A stretch of 64,000 bases of DNA from Betaproteobacteria bacterium (GTDB lineage Bacteria; Pseudomonadota; Gammaproteobacteria; Burkholderiales; Rhodocyclaceae): NCBI GenBank assembly GCA_028065725.1, contig JAPTVL010000387.1, positions 1-64,000 on the forward strand, given 5' to 3'. Shown here piece by piece: positions 41,374 through 49,720 of this stretch. The position numbers were made by a program, and so were the translations under genes. The notes under the pieces were generated by a model that saw only the letters and a list, made by a program, of their open reading frames with translations, did no database searches and was not told the DNA's origin. Every line of letters begins with the position of its first letter. The first letter of the stretch is position 1.

Positions 41374-42173
41374 TTGGCGTTCTCCTCATCCTTGAAATCC
41401 GGATAGCTGTCGAAGTCGCGCAGGAAGGCATCGACACCCGCCAGCGCCTCCGGCGCCGCAATCAGTTCGACGAAGCGGGCACGCTCGGCGGCGAGGTCGG
41501 CGGCAAGTTGCTCGCGATCGCCCCACAGCAGACGCTTGGCCGTGCGCATGGTGCCCAGCGGATAGGCCGCGATCTTGCTCGCGGCGGCGGTAGCGGACGC
41601 CTGCAATTTCTCGGCGGCCACCACCTCGCTGGCCAGACCCCAGGCCACGGCCTCCTCGGCGCGGATGCTGCGGTTGAGCAACAGCGCGGTCGCCGCCCGG
41701 CGGCGCCCGGCAAGCCGGCTCACCAGCGCGGTCCAGCCGCCGTCCGGGCCGAAGCCGGCGGTGGCGTAATGCGCCTTGAACACCGACTGCGGCGCAATCA
41801 TCACGATGTCGGCCGCGAGTACCAGGCCGATAGCGCCGCCGGTGACGATGCCGTGCACCGCCGCCACCACGGGTTGCGGCAGGTCGATCAGCGCCAGGAT
41901 GGTCTCATTGAGCTGACCGACCAGCGCATCGCCATAGGCGCGCAATTCGCCGCGTTCGCGCTCGCGGCGGAAGCGACGCATGTCGCCGCCGATCGAGAAG
42001 GCCGGACCGTCGGCGGCGAGCACCACGGCGCGGCAGGAGGCATCGTGCTGCAAGTCGGCCAGCGCGGCAAGCAAGTCGACCAGCAGTTCGGGCACCAGCG
42101 CGTTGTGCATGCCCGTGCGCTGCAGAACCACGCGCGCCACCGCAGCGTCGCGCTCGACCCGTACCAGGCTCAT
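41367..42173 (-). CDS. Enoyl-CoA hydratase/isomerase-family protein
   Basis: 268 residues, crotonase fold. Oxyanion-hole segments are GPAFSIGGDMRRF (about 60) and IVTGGAIGLVLAADIVM. The region that normally carries the second catalytic Glu reads FGPDGGWTALVSRL, with Asp as in PaaG-type isomerases rather than the hydratase Glu pair, so an isomerase or hydrolase reaction is possible. It overlaps the permease gene by 4 nt and the ligase by 7 nt. Confidence 0.87.
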   Translation of the reverse strand: MSLVRVERDAAVARVVLQRTGMHNALVPELLVDLLAALADLQHDASCRAVVLAADGPAFSIGGDMRRFRRERERGELRAYGDALVGQLNETILALIDLPQPVVAAVHGIVTGGAIGLVLAADIVMIAPQSVFKAHYATAGFGPDGGWTALVSRLAGRRRAATALLLNRSIRAEEAVAWGLASEVVAAEKLQASATAAASKIAAYPLGTMRTAKRLLWGDREQLAADLAAERARFVELIAAPEALAGVDAFLRDFDSYPDFKDEENAKC

Positions 42174-43246
42174 TCCCTCCTCCGCAGCAGAGCCTTGCTG
42201 CGCAGGCGGCCGACGATGCCGGTGGGGAAGAAATACACCGAAAGCACGAACAGCACGCCCAGCCACAGGAGCCAGCGATCGGGATGGAACAGGTTGGCCA
42301 GCAGGGGCACGCCGACCAGTGCCGCGGAGGTTTCCTTCATCAGCACCTGCAGATAGTTCTGCATCAGGATGAACAGCGCCGAGCCGATCACCGCGCCATA
42401 AACGGTGCCCATGCCGCCGATCACCACGATCAGCAGGATGTCGGTCATGACCTCGAAGGAGAGCATGGTCTTCGGCCCGACGTAGCGCAGCCAGAGCGCC
42501 ATCAGCACGCCGGCCAGCGTCGCGATCAGCGCGCCGAGGCAGTTGGCCAGGGTGCGGTAAATGACGGTGCGGTAGCCGAGCGCCTCGGCGCGGAAATCGT
42601 TTTCGCGGATGGCCTGCAACACGCGGCCGAAGGGCGAATTGACGATGCGCAGCATGGACAGGAACAGCCCCAGCGCGGAAAAGAACACCAGGTAGTAGGT
42701 GATCAGCTTGCCGTCGATGGCGCGTCCGAGGATGTCGCCATCGATCAGGTAGAAGCCCGGCTGCAGGAGCTCCGGCACCCTGAAGGTGCGGCCGTCCTCG
42801 CCGCCGGTGAGATCGGACAGCTGCGACGCCAGGACGGCGAAAGCGGACGCCACGGCCAGCGTGATCATGGCGTAGAAAATGGCCCGCACGCGCAGGGAAA
42901 ACAGGCCGATGACCAGTGCCAGCACCAGCGACAGCGCGAGCGCGCCCGCCGTGCCGACCAAGATCGCCCACCAGCTCGGCCCCATGGCGTGCAGGGCGAG
43001 GCCGACGCCATAGGCGCCGATGCCGTAGAACATGGTGTGGGCGAAGGAAACGATACCGGTGTAACCCAGCAGCAGGTCATACGAGGCGACCAGCACGATG
43101 AATACGCAGATGGTGGCCGCGACATTCATCGAGCGCGCGCCGGGAAACAGGAAGGGCGCCAGCGCGAGGCCGAACAACACCACGAGCAGCAGCGCCGAGA
43201 GCAGACGGCTGCGCGGCAAGTCACCGGAAAGCAGGATCCTGAGCAT
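42170..43246 (-). CDS. livM: Branched-chain-type ABC permease (LivM)
   Basis: 358 residues from the ATG at 43246; the longer open frame above runs through livH out of frame. Ten or so TM segments with the family motifs LGYTGIVSFAHTMFYGIGAYG and the cytoplasmic EAA-like loop ALGYRTVIYRTLANCLGALIATLAGVL. Inner-membrane half of the HAAT-type importer with LivH. It begins 2 nt after livH. Confidence 0.93.
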   Translation of the reverse strand: MLRILLSGDLPRSRLLSALLLVVLFGLALAPFLFPGARSMNVAATICVFIVLVASYDLLLGYTGIVSFAHTMFYGIGAYGVGLALHAMGPSWWAILVGTAGALALSLVLALVIGLFSLRVRAIFYAMITLAVASAFAVLASQLSDLTGGEDGRTFRVPELLQPGFYLIDGDILGRAIDGKLITYYLVFFSALGLFLSMLRIVNSPFGRVLQAIRENDFRAEALGYRTVIYRTLANCLGALIATLAGVLMALWLRYVGPKTMLSFEVMTDILLIVVIGGMGTVYGAVIGSALFILMQNYLQVLMKETSAALVGVPLLANLFHPDRWLLWLGVLFVLSVYFFPTGIVGRLRSKALLRRRE

Positions 43247-43248
43247 GA

Positions 43249-44271
43249 TCAGCGCCTGGCCACGGGATAGAGGCCCTGCGGCCGCCACAGCAGTACCGTG
43301 ACCATCAGCAGGATGTCCGACACCAGCGCCACTTTTGGCGCCAGGAAGCCGGCATAGTTCGCCACCAATGCAACCAGCATGGCACCGATGAAGCAGCCGC
43401 CGACCGAGCCGAGGCCGCCGATGATGATGACGATGAACACCAGCACCGTGATCTCGCCGCCGATCGCCGCGGTCAGGGTTTCCTTGTAGAGACCCCACAT
43501 CACGCCGCCGAGGCCGGCCAGCGCCGAACCAGCCATGAAGACGCCGACGAACAGGCGCCGGATGCGATAGCCCAGCGCCTCGACCATTTCGCCGTTCTCG
43601 ACGCCGGCGCGGATCAGCAGGCCGACTTTGGTCCGGTTGAGCACCAGGAACATGGTGACGAACACCGTGAGCCCGACACCGACTGCGATCAGGCGGTATT
43701 TTTCCAGCGCCGCATCGCCGAAGATGAAGGCGCCGCGGAAGGTGGTCGGCAGTTGCAGCGGAATCTGCTCGGCACCCCAGATGACGTGGATCAGCTGCTC
43801 GGCGACGATCATGCCGCCCATGGTGATCAGGATCTGCTTCAGGTGCAGGCCGTACACCGGGCGGATGATGATGCGCTCGAAGGCCCAGCCCAAAATCCCG
43901 GTGACCAGCATCGCCAGCACGATGGCGAGCCCGACCACGGACAGGTTCATCAGGATCGAGTCGGCCTCGACCCAGCCCTTCATCGGCAGCAGCACCAGTG
44001 TCGCGGTGAAGGCGCCGACCGAGACGAAAGCGCCATGGCCGAAGTTGAGCACGTCCATCAGGCCGAAGATCAGCGTCAGGCCGCTGGCCATCATGAACAC
44101 CATCATGCCCATCGCCAGCCCCGCCACGGTCAGCGTCACCCAGGTCGGGAAGCTGCCGACCAGCGGCAGCATCGCCAGCGCCAGCAGCGGCACCAGCAGC
44201 AGCGGCAGCATATCCACCCGGACCCTGGGCAGGGCGGTGTCCGGTGTTGCAACAGGCGCCATGGTCGTCAT
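43249..44271 (-). CDS. livH: Branched-chain-type ABC permease (LivH)
   Basis: 340 residues, about eight to nine TM segments. Family segments SGLTLIFGLMDVLNFGHGAF, VGLLIRAGVENGEMVEALGY and IGGLGSVGGCFIGAMLV. Together with LivM it forms the channel of a HAAT-family importer, members of which carry amino acids, amides, urea or aromatic acids. The N-terminus carries a short extra polar stretch before the first TM. The gene is 12 nt after livF. Confidence 0.93.
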   Translation of the reverse strand: MTTMAPVATPDTALPRVRVDMLPLLLVPLLALAMLPLVGSFPTWVTLTVAGLAMGMMVFMMASGLTLIFGLMDVLNFGHGAFVSVGAFTATLVLLPMKGWVEADSILMNLSVVGLAIVLAMLVTGILGWAFERIIIRPVYGLHLKQILITMGGMIVAEQLIHVIWGAEQIPLQLPTTFRGAFIFGDAALEKYRLIAVGVGLTVFVTMFLVLNRTKVGLLIRAGVENGEMVEALGYRIRRLFVGVFMAGSALAGLGGVMWGLYKETLTAAIGGEITVLVFIVIIIGGLGSVGGCFIGAMLVALVANYAGFLAPKVALVSDILLMVTVLLWRPQGLYPVARR

Positions 44272-44283
44272 GCTTGCAAATCC

Positions 44284-45018
44284 CTATTGGTGAGTATCGA
44301 GCGAGAGGCCCAGCAGCTTGTGCTGCAAGTCCCTGTCCTCGACCAGTTCGGCCATCGCGCCGGAATGCACGATGCGCCCGCCGTCCATCACTGCTACCGT
44401 GTCGCCCAGCGCGCTGACGAAGCTGAAGTTCTGCTCCACCAGCAGGATGGTCTCGGTCTGCTTGAGTTCGCGGAAGGCCGCGATCATGCCCTGGATGATG
44501 GCCGGTGCCAGGCCCTTGGTCGGTTCGTCGATCAGCAGCAGCTTTCTTGGCTCGACGATGGCGCGGGCGATTGCCACCATCTGCTTCTGGCCACCGGACA
44601 GGGTACCCGCGGGCTGGTTCCAGAATTTCTTCAGGGCGCCGAAGAAGCCGAAAATCCATTCCAGGCGCGCCTCGTCCATCCGGTCCACGCTGCTGGCGCC
44701 GCGCGCCGCCAGAAACAGGTTTTCACGCACCGTCAGGTCGGAGAAGATGCCCATGCTCTCCGGCACGTAAGCGATGCCGGCACTGGCAATCTCCGGCGTC
44801 GGACTCTGCGTGATGTCGCCACCAGCGAAACGCACGCTGCCGCGCGAGGCGTGCCAGAGGCCCATGATGGTGCGCAGCGTGGTGGTCTTGCCGGCGCCAT
44901 TGCGCCCCAGCAGCACGGTGATGCCACCCCTGGGCACCACCAGATCGACACCCTGCAGGATGTGGTACTGGCCGATGTGGGTATGTACTCCTTCCAGTTG
45001 CAGCAACAACTCAGACAT
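44284..45018 (-). CDS. livF: Branched-chain-type ABC ATPase (LivF)
   Basis: 244 residues. Walker A GRNGAGKTTTLRTIMG, signature LSGGQKQMVAIARA, Walker B LLLIDEPTKGLAP and the switch His region VEQNFSFVSALGD. The DEPTKGLAP form is typical of LivF. It lies 119 nt downstream of livG, an unusually long gap for this operon, which is filled by a GC-rich hairpin repeat (45086-45140). Confidence 0.95.
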   Translation of the reverse strand: MSELLLQLEGVHTHIGQYHILQGVDLVVPRGGITVLLGRNGAGKTTTLRTIMGLWHASRGSVRFAGGDITQSPTPEIASAGIAYVPESMGIFSDLTVRENLFLAARGASSVDRMDEARLEWIFGFFGALKKFWNQPAGTLSGGQKQMVAIARAIVEPRKLLLIDEPTKGLAPAIIQGMIAAFRELKQTETILLVEQNFSFVSALGDTVAVMDGGRIVHSGAMAELVEDRDLQHKLLGLSLDTHQ

Positions 45019-45085
45019 GGCGCCGCCCGACCGCCCGAAGGCGCCATGAAGTCAGCAGATCGGAAGCAGCGGTGTTGCAAAGACC

Positions 45086-45140
45086 GTTGCTGAACCGTGA
45101 TCGCCCCTTTTCTCGGAAAAGGGGATGGGGGAAAAGCTCA
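45086..45140 (-). repeat. GC-rich stop-codon-linked hairpin repeat, copy A
   Basis: It starts at the livG stop codon (minus strand TGAGCTTTTCCCCCATCCCC) and contains a 9-bp perfect stem CCCCTTTTC/GAAAAGGGG with loop TCG at 45104-45124. About three quarters identical, by eye, to copy B at 59291-59345. Confidence 0.65.
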
Positions 45141-45911
45141 CACATGATCTGCCATCCCGGTGCCCAGATAGGCTTCCTGCACGATGGGCGAGGCCATGAC
45201 TTCGGCCGGGTCGCCGTCGGCCACCAGGTAACCGTTGTGCAGGACGACGATGCGATCGGCCAGCGAACGCACCACGTCCATCTTGTGCTCCACCAGCAGG
45301 ATGGTCTTGTCGTTCTGCGCCTTGATGTGGCGGATCAGGTCGAGCACCACCGGCACTTCGTCTACACTCATGCCGGCCGTGGGTTCGTCGAACATGAAAA
45401 TGTCCGGTTCGAGCGCCAACAGGATCGCGATTTCGAGCTTGCGCTTGTCGCCGTGGGGCAGGGCGGAAGCGAGTTCATGGTGGCGCTCGGTCAGCGCAGT
45501 GACATGCAGGAAATGGTCCGCCTTCTCGATCAGTTCGACATGGCCGGCCCACATCGAGATCATGTTCAAACCGAGCCCGGCGCGGCTTTGCACCGCCAGG
45601 CGCACGTTTTCGAGCACGGTCAGGTTGGGAAACAGGTTGGTCAGCTGGAAGGCGCGGCCGATGCCGCGCTTGGTCCGCTGCGGCGCGCCCAGGTGGGTAA
45701 CGTCTTCGCCATACAGGCGCACCGTGCCGGAGGTCGGCGGCAATTGCCCCGACATCAGGTTGAAGTAGGTCGTCTTGCCGGCGCCATTGGGCCCGACGAT
45801 CGCGGTCAGGGTCCCGGGCCGGAATTCGCAGCTCACATTGTTGACCGCAACATGGCCGCCGAAGCGGATGCTGAGGCCATGCGTCGACAGGACAGGGTGT
45901 TCGTTGTTCAT
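45138..45911 (-). CDS. livG: Branched-chain-type ABC ATPase (LivG)
   Basis: 257 residues from the ATG at 45911 (MNNEHPVLSTHGLSIRFGG); an upstream in-frame start at 45965 lacks family similarity. Walker A GPNGAGKTTYFNLMSG, signature region LPHGDKRKLEIAILLA, Walker B IFMFDEPTAGMS. It pairs with LivF on the cytoplasmic face of the importer. Confidence 0.94.
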   Translation of the reverse strand: MNNEHPVLSTHGLSIRFGGHVAVNNVSCEFRPGTLTAIVGPNGAGKTTYFNLMSGQLPPTSGTVRLYGEDVTHLGAPQRTKRGIGRAFQLTNLFPNLTVLENVRLAVQSRAGLGLNMISMWAGHVELIEKADHFLHVTALTERHHELASALPHGDKRKLEIAILLALEPDIFMFDEPTAGMSVDEVPVVLDLIRHIKAQNDKTILLVEHKMDVVRSLADRIVVLHNGYLVADGDPAEVMASPIVQEAYLGTGMADHV

Positions 45912-45956
45912 GGAAATGAATTCATCGGGGCGGTCGTGGCAGCCCGCGGACACGGA

Positions 45957-46025
45957 CCGGAGCAAACCGACTCCGGCCGCCCGTGCTGCCCGGCGGAGGC
46001 CAGCCCGCCCCGGGGAAGAGTCTCA
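45957..46025 (-). repeat. GC-rich stop-codon-linked hairpin repeat, copy C (divergent)
   Basis: It begins at the stop codon of the binding-protein gene (minus strand TGAGACTCTTCCCCGGGG) and holds a 6-bp stem CCGGAG/CTCCGG at 45957-45976. Similarity to copies A and B is clear only at its two ends. Confidence 0.35.
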
Positions 46026-47213
46026 GCGCTTGTTCTTGATCGGCACCGAAAGGTCGCTGGCCGGGATATCCCGCACCAGTTCCAGCAGGTCCCATTCGTT
46101 GGCCTGTGCCTTCTTGATGCGGAAATGAAACATCGACTGCATGGCTTGATGATCATCCTTGCGGAAAGTCATCTTGCCCTTCGGCGTCTCGAAATCCATC
46201 CCTTCCATGGCCGCAATCAGCTTTTCGGTATCGCTGGAGCCAGCCTTGGTCAGGGCGCCCACGACCGCACTGGCCGCGGCAAAACCGCCAGCGGTAAAGA
46301 AATCCGGCGGCGATTTGAAACGCTTCTGATGTTCCGCGACGAACCAATCGTTGATCTTGTTCTTCGGAAACGCGTAGTAATAATAAATGCTGCCTTCGAC
46401 GCCGGTAAAGGTCTTCCAGTTCTTCATCACAGGAAGGATGTTGCCACCCGGCGCCAGCTCGATGCCATAGCGCTCAGGCTTCAGGTCGGCAATCTTGGTC
46501 ATCGGGTGGGCTCCTGCCCAGATCATCACCAGCACTTTGCGGCCTGGCTTATCCTTCAGTGCGTCAAACAGGCGCTGTGCCGCAGCAGTAAAGTCTGTGG
46601 TTGCAGGCGCCACGTATTCCTCATGCACGATCCTGGCCTTCGGATTCGCCTTCGCCAAGGCATCCTTGTAGGCTTTGATGCCGTCTCGGCCAAAGGCGTA
46701 ATCCTGCGCGAGAGTGGCAATGGTCACATCCCCCTGCAGGGTATAGGCGCCCGCGATTGCATCCTGCGAAGAGCTTCGTCCGGTGCGGAAGACATAACGA
46801 TTCCATTTCGAGCCGGTAATGTCGTCTGCCACCGCTGGCTCGACGATCAGTACCTTCTTGTACTCCTCGGCCACCGGCAACATTGCCAAGGCGGCAGCGG
46901 AGAACGTGGTGCCGACCGCAAGATCGACCTTGTCATCGGCATAGGCTTCCGCCAAGGCGGCTTTCGCCACATCAGGCTTGTTCTGGTCGTCCTTGACGAT
47001 GACCTTGATCTTGCGGCCGTTGATTTCCATCTTGCCGCCGGTCAGGTATTCGAGACCCATCATGAAACCCGTTTCGGTCTCCTTGGCGTAGGCCTCAAGG
47101 AAGCCGGTCTTGCCCGCGATCAGGGCGATCTTGAGTTCCTGGGCGCTGACCGGAGCGGTCAGCGTGACCGCCAGGGTCGCCAGGGATGCAAAAGCCAATG
47201 TCTTCAATTTCAT
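46023..47213 (-). CDS. Periplasmic substrate-binding protein of the branched-chain-type importer
   Basis: 396 residues with a Sec signal peptide (MKLKTLAFASLATLAVTLTAPVSAQ) cleaved after SA-type residues and no lipobox, so it is soluble in the periplasm. LivJ/LivK-type fold (QELKIALIAGKTGFLEAYAKETETGFMMGLEYL at the mature N-terminus; the sequence AQDYAFGRDGIKAYKDAL in the hinge lobe). First gene of the operon, with strong Shine-Dalgarno AAAGGAGG 7 nt before the ATG and a sigma54 promoter about 57 nt upstream. The ligand is unknown; the CoA ligase downstream suggests a carboxylic acid. Confidence 0.92.
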   Translation of the reverse strand: MKLKTLAFASLATLAVTLTAPVSAQELKIALIAGKTGFLEAYAKETETGFMMGLEYLTGGKMEINGRKIKVIVKDDQNKPDVAKAALAEAYADDKVDLAVGTTFSAAALAMLPVAEEYKKVLIVEPAVADDITGSKWNRYVFRTGRSSSQDAIAGAYTLQGDVTIATLAQDYAFGRDGIKAYKDALAKANPKARIVHEEYVAPATTDFTAAAQRLFDALKDKPGRKVLVMIWAGAHPMTKIADLKPERYGIELAPGGNILPVMKNWKTFTGVEGSIYYYYAFPKNKINDWFVAEHQKRFKSPPDFFTAGGFAAASAVVGALTKAGSSDTEKLIAAMEGMDFETPKGKMTFRKDDHQAMQSMFHFRIKKAQANEWDLLELVRDIPASDLSVPIKNKR

Positions 47214-47269
47214 GTCTGGTCCTCCTTTGATGAAATGATGCCCGCACGAACGGGTTCGGCTTTAGCCTA

Positions 47270-47285
47270 TGCAGGAGATGTGCCA
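47270..47285 (-). promoter_or_regulatory. sigma54 (-24/-12) promoter of the importer/CoA operon
   Basis: Minus strand TGGCACATCTCCTGCA matches the RpoN consensus: GG at -24 and GC at -12 with correct 10-nt spacing between. Predicted start near 47259, leaving a leader of about 46 nt. Confidence 0.82.
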
Positions 47286-47304
47286 GTCCCATAAAACACC
47301 GGCA

Positions 47305-47320
47305 GGTCATATATATGACC
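47305..47320. promoter_or_regulatory. Perfect 16-bp palindrome GGTCATATATATGACC
   Basis: An unbroken 8+8 inverted repeat located between the sigma54 promoter and the proximal enhancer-like site. It might bind a second regulator or favour looping. Confidence 0.5.
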
Positions 47321-47350
47321 GATATCAAGACATCCTGATTGAACGCTCAC

Positions 47351-47368
47351 TGTCCGCATTTCCGGACA
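47351..47368. promoter_or_regulatory. Proximal enhancer-like site (UAS1)
   Basis: Inverted repeat TGTCCG-N6-CGGACA, 18 bp, centred about 100 bp upstream of the predicted sigma54 start. It shares the pattern TGTCC-N8-GGACA with UAS2. Confidence 0.65.
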
Positions 47369-47418
47369 CAAAATCACTTTACAACGTTAATAGTTTGAAT
47401 TTATTGCAATTTCAAGAG

Positions 47419-47436
47419 TGTCCATAAAACAGGACA
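47419..47436. promoter_or_regulatory. Distal enhancer-like site (UAS2)
   Basis: TGTCC-N8-GGACA, 18 bp, centred 68 bp further upstream than UAS1 and 6 nt beyond the stop of the regulator gene. The matching pattern and size argue that both sites bind the same activator. Confidence 0.65.
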
Positions 47437-47441
47437 GATCG

Positions 47442-48899
47442 TCAAGTGTCAGTCTCCTGGGACAGGATGCCAAGGATGGCAAGCTTCTCATAGAGCTGGG
47501 CACGGCTGATTCCCAGCAGCTTCGCCGCATGCAGCTTGACCCCGCCCGCGGCTTCCAGCGCTCGCAGGATTTCCTGGCGCTCGGCCATCGCAACCGCCTC
47601 GCGCAAAGGACGCACGCGCGGCTCCAGCGAATTCGCCGCAGATCCGGCCTGGTCGAAGGCAGCACTCACCCGAATTTCCGGCAGCATCGGAAAGTCGGCG
47701 CTGGTCAGACGGCGACTGTCGGACTGCGCCATCGCCTGTTCGAGCACGTTGCGCAGTTCGCGCACGTTGCCCGGCCAATCGTAGGCTATCAACCGCGCCA
47801 GGCCATCGGCGGCCAACGTGCAGGAGGCTTCGCCGCCCTGTTCGACAATCTGCTCCAGCAGCGTTTCGCACAGCATCGAGATGTCTTCGCGCCGTTCCCG
47901 CAGGGGCGGCAACCGAATCGGCAAAACGTTCAGCCGGTAGTACAAATCGGCGCGAAAACTTCCCGTGTCCACCATGGCCTTGAGATCGCGGCTGGTAGCC
48001 GCGATCACGCGGACATTGACGGCGCGCAGCTGGTTGCCGCCCAGGGGCTCGACTTCCCCTTCCTGCAGGACTCGCAGCAACTTCGGCTGCAGGGCCAGCG
48101 GCATGTCGCCGACCTCATCGAGAAACAGCGTGCCGCCATCGGCCAGCTGGAACTTGCCGCTGCGCGACTTGGTGCCGGCACCGGTATAGGCGCCCGGCTC
48201 GACGCCGAATAACTCGGCTTCCAGCAAGGCTTCGGGAATCGCCGCGGCATTGAGGCTGACCAGCGGCCCCTCGGCGCGCCGGCTCGCGGCATGAATCGCG
48301 TGGGCCAGAAGTTCCTTGCCGGTGCCCGTCTCGCCCAGCAGCAGCACGGCGCCTTCGCGCTCCGCCGCGCGGCGCGCCAGTTCCTTGGTGCCCACCGCCA
48401 GGCGGCTGGCGCCGATGAACTGGCTGAAGCGGTACTTGGCCTGGCGTCCCTCCGCGAGTTGCTTGCGCACCGTGGCGAGGTCCGCCTGCATCCGCTGGAA
48501 CTTGGAGACTATCGGCTTCAGCGCCTGCAGCCGGTCGTACAGGATCACGCCCAGGGCGCCGATCACGTTGCCGGCTTCGCCATGCAGGGGAATGCGCGAC
48601 ACCACCATCTGGCGCCGCCCGAGGGTCAGGACATCGAGCAGGTCCGCCTGCCCGGTCTCCATCGCCTGGCGCAAACGGCTGTTGGGCAGCACCTCCTCGA
48701 TGGCACGGCCTTCGATCGGCTCGCTGCCGTTCCAGCCGATCAAGGCCTTGTACTTGTCGTTGATCCAGGTGATGCGGCCGTCCTGATCGATGACCACGGC
48801 GCCTTCGTAGAGACTGTCGAACAGCTTGACCAGGGATGAGGCGGCGAGCGCCCGAACCTCTGCATCACTGGAAAGCCGCGCCGGAACCTGCCTCGCCAC
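47442..48899 (-). CDS. PAS-containing sigma54-dependent transcriptional activator
   Basis: 485 residues from the GTG at 48899. A PAS domain (about 25-130) acts as the sensor, followed by an AAA+ domain (about 165-395) with Walker A GETGTGKELLAHAIH, the sigma54-contact loop GAYTGAGTKSR (GAYTGA variant), Walker B GGTLFLDEVGDM and an arginine-finger region. A Fis-type HTH lies at the C-terminus (GGVKLHAAKLLGISRAQLYEKL). No receiver domain, so it is not a two-component regulator. The gene directly precedes the enhancer-like sites and the sigma54 promoter of the importer/CoA operon, its likely target. It starts 8 nt after tatC. Confidence 0.93.
   Translation of the reverse strand: MARQVPARLSSDAEVRALAASSLVKLFDSLYEGAVVIDQDGRITWINDKYKALIGWNGSEPIEGRAIEEVLPNSRLRQAMETGQADLLDVLTLGRRQMVVSRIPLHGEAGNVIGALGVILYDRLQALKPIVSKFQRMQADLATVRKQLAEGRQAKYRFSQFIGASRLAVGTKELARRAAEREGAVLLLGETGTGKELLAHAIHAASRRAEGPLVSLNAAAIPEALLEAELFGVEPGAYTGAGTKSRSGKFQLADGGTLFLDEVGDMPLALQPKLLRVLQEGEVEPLGGNQLRAVNVRVIAATSRDLKAMVDTGSFRADLYYRLNVLPIRLPPLRERREDISMLCETLLEQIVEQGGEASCTLAADGLARLIAYDWPGNVRELRNVLEQAMAQSDSRRLTSADFPMLPEIRVSAAFDQAGSAANSLEPRVRPLREAVAMAERQEILRALEAAGGVKLHAAKLLGISRAQLYEKLAILGILSQETDT
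47693..47717 (-). repeat. REP-like palindrome, copy 6 (inside the regulator gene)
   Basis: Arms AGTCGCCG and CGCCGACT (7 of 8 pair) around the 9-nt loop TCTGACCAG, read on the minus strand; encodes SRRLTSAD just before the HTH. Confidence 0.35.
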
Positions 48900-48907
48900 G
48901 AGTGCGC

Positions 48908-49720
48908 TCAGGTCTGCTGGTCGCGCGCCTGCTGTTCCGCGCGATCAAGCTCCTGGTTCATTTCCGCGTCGGACGGCGGCCGGTAGTCGGACTCGCCTGC
49001 AGCAGCCGGGCGCACGATGAAGCCGGCCAAGACGATGCCGAGTTCATAGAGCAGCCACAGCGGCACCGCCATCATGAATTGCGAAATCACATCGGGCGGC
49101 GTGAATACCGCGCCAACCACGAAAGCGCCGACGATCACGTAGGGCCGCCACTCGCGCAATTTGGCCACGCTGACCACGCCGATCTTGACCAGCACGATGA
49201 CGATTACCGGCACCTCGAAGGTGACGCCGAATGCAAGGAACATGGTGAGCACGAAGGAGAAGTACTTCTCGATGTCGGTCATCCAGGCCACGCCCTCCGG
49301 GGCAAACTGCGCCATGAAACCGAACACCATCGGGAAAAAGGCAAAATAGGCGAAAGCCATGCCGATGAAGAACAGCAGCACCGACGCGGCCAGCAGCGGC
49401 ATCGCCAGCTTTTTCTCGTGGGCGTAAAGGCCCGGGGCGACGAAGGCCCATACCTGGTACAGCACGTAAGGCAGGACGACGAGGAAAGCCACCGTCAGCG
49501 CCACCTTCATCGGCACCAGGAAAACGCCGACCACGTCCGTGGCGATCATCTGGCCACCGGCGGGCAGGGTCGCCAGCAGCGGTGCAGCGAGTACCGAATA
49601 CAGTTCGCGGGCATAGAAAGCCAGCGGCACGAAAGCAATGCCGACGGCGACGAACACGCGGATCAGGCGGTCGCGCAGTTCGACCAGGTGCGAGAGGAAG
49701 GTCTCCTGATCTTCAGCCAT
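48908..49720 (-). CDS. tatC: Twin-arginine translocase subunit TatC
   Basis: 270 residues, six TM segments. Conserved N-terminal FLSHLVELRDRLIR with the signal-peptide-binding Glu, LYQVWAFVAPGLYAHEK and FAFGVTFEVPV-type helix ends. It forms the receptor complex with TatB for export of folded proteins. It overlaps tatB by 1 nt and is the end of the his-hinT-tat run. Confidence 0.97.
   Translation of the reverse strand: MAEDQETFLSHLVELRDRLIRVFVAVGIAFVPLAFYARELYSVLAAPLLATLPAGGQMIATDVVGVFLVPMKVALTVAFLVVLPYVLYQVWAFVAPGLYAHEKKLAMPLLAASVLLFFIGMAFAYFAFFPMVFGFMAQFAPEGVAWMTDIEKYFSFVLTMFLAFGVTFEVPVIVIVLVKIGVVSVAKLREWRPYVIVGAFVVGAVFTPPDVISQFMMAVPLWLLYELGIVLAGFIVRPAAAGESDYRPPSDAEMNQELDRAEQQARDQQT

Noticed and set aside
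40264..45093. Plus-strand frames opposite the acyl-CoA ligase and ABC genes as hypothetical genes
   Set aside because: They lack Shine-Dalgarno signals and overlap entirely with well-supported minus-strand genes.
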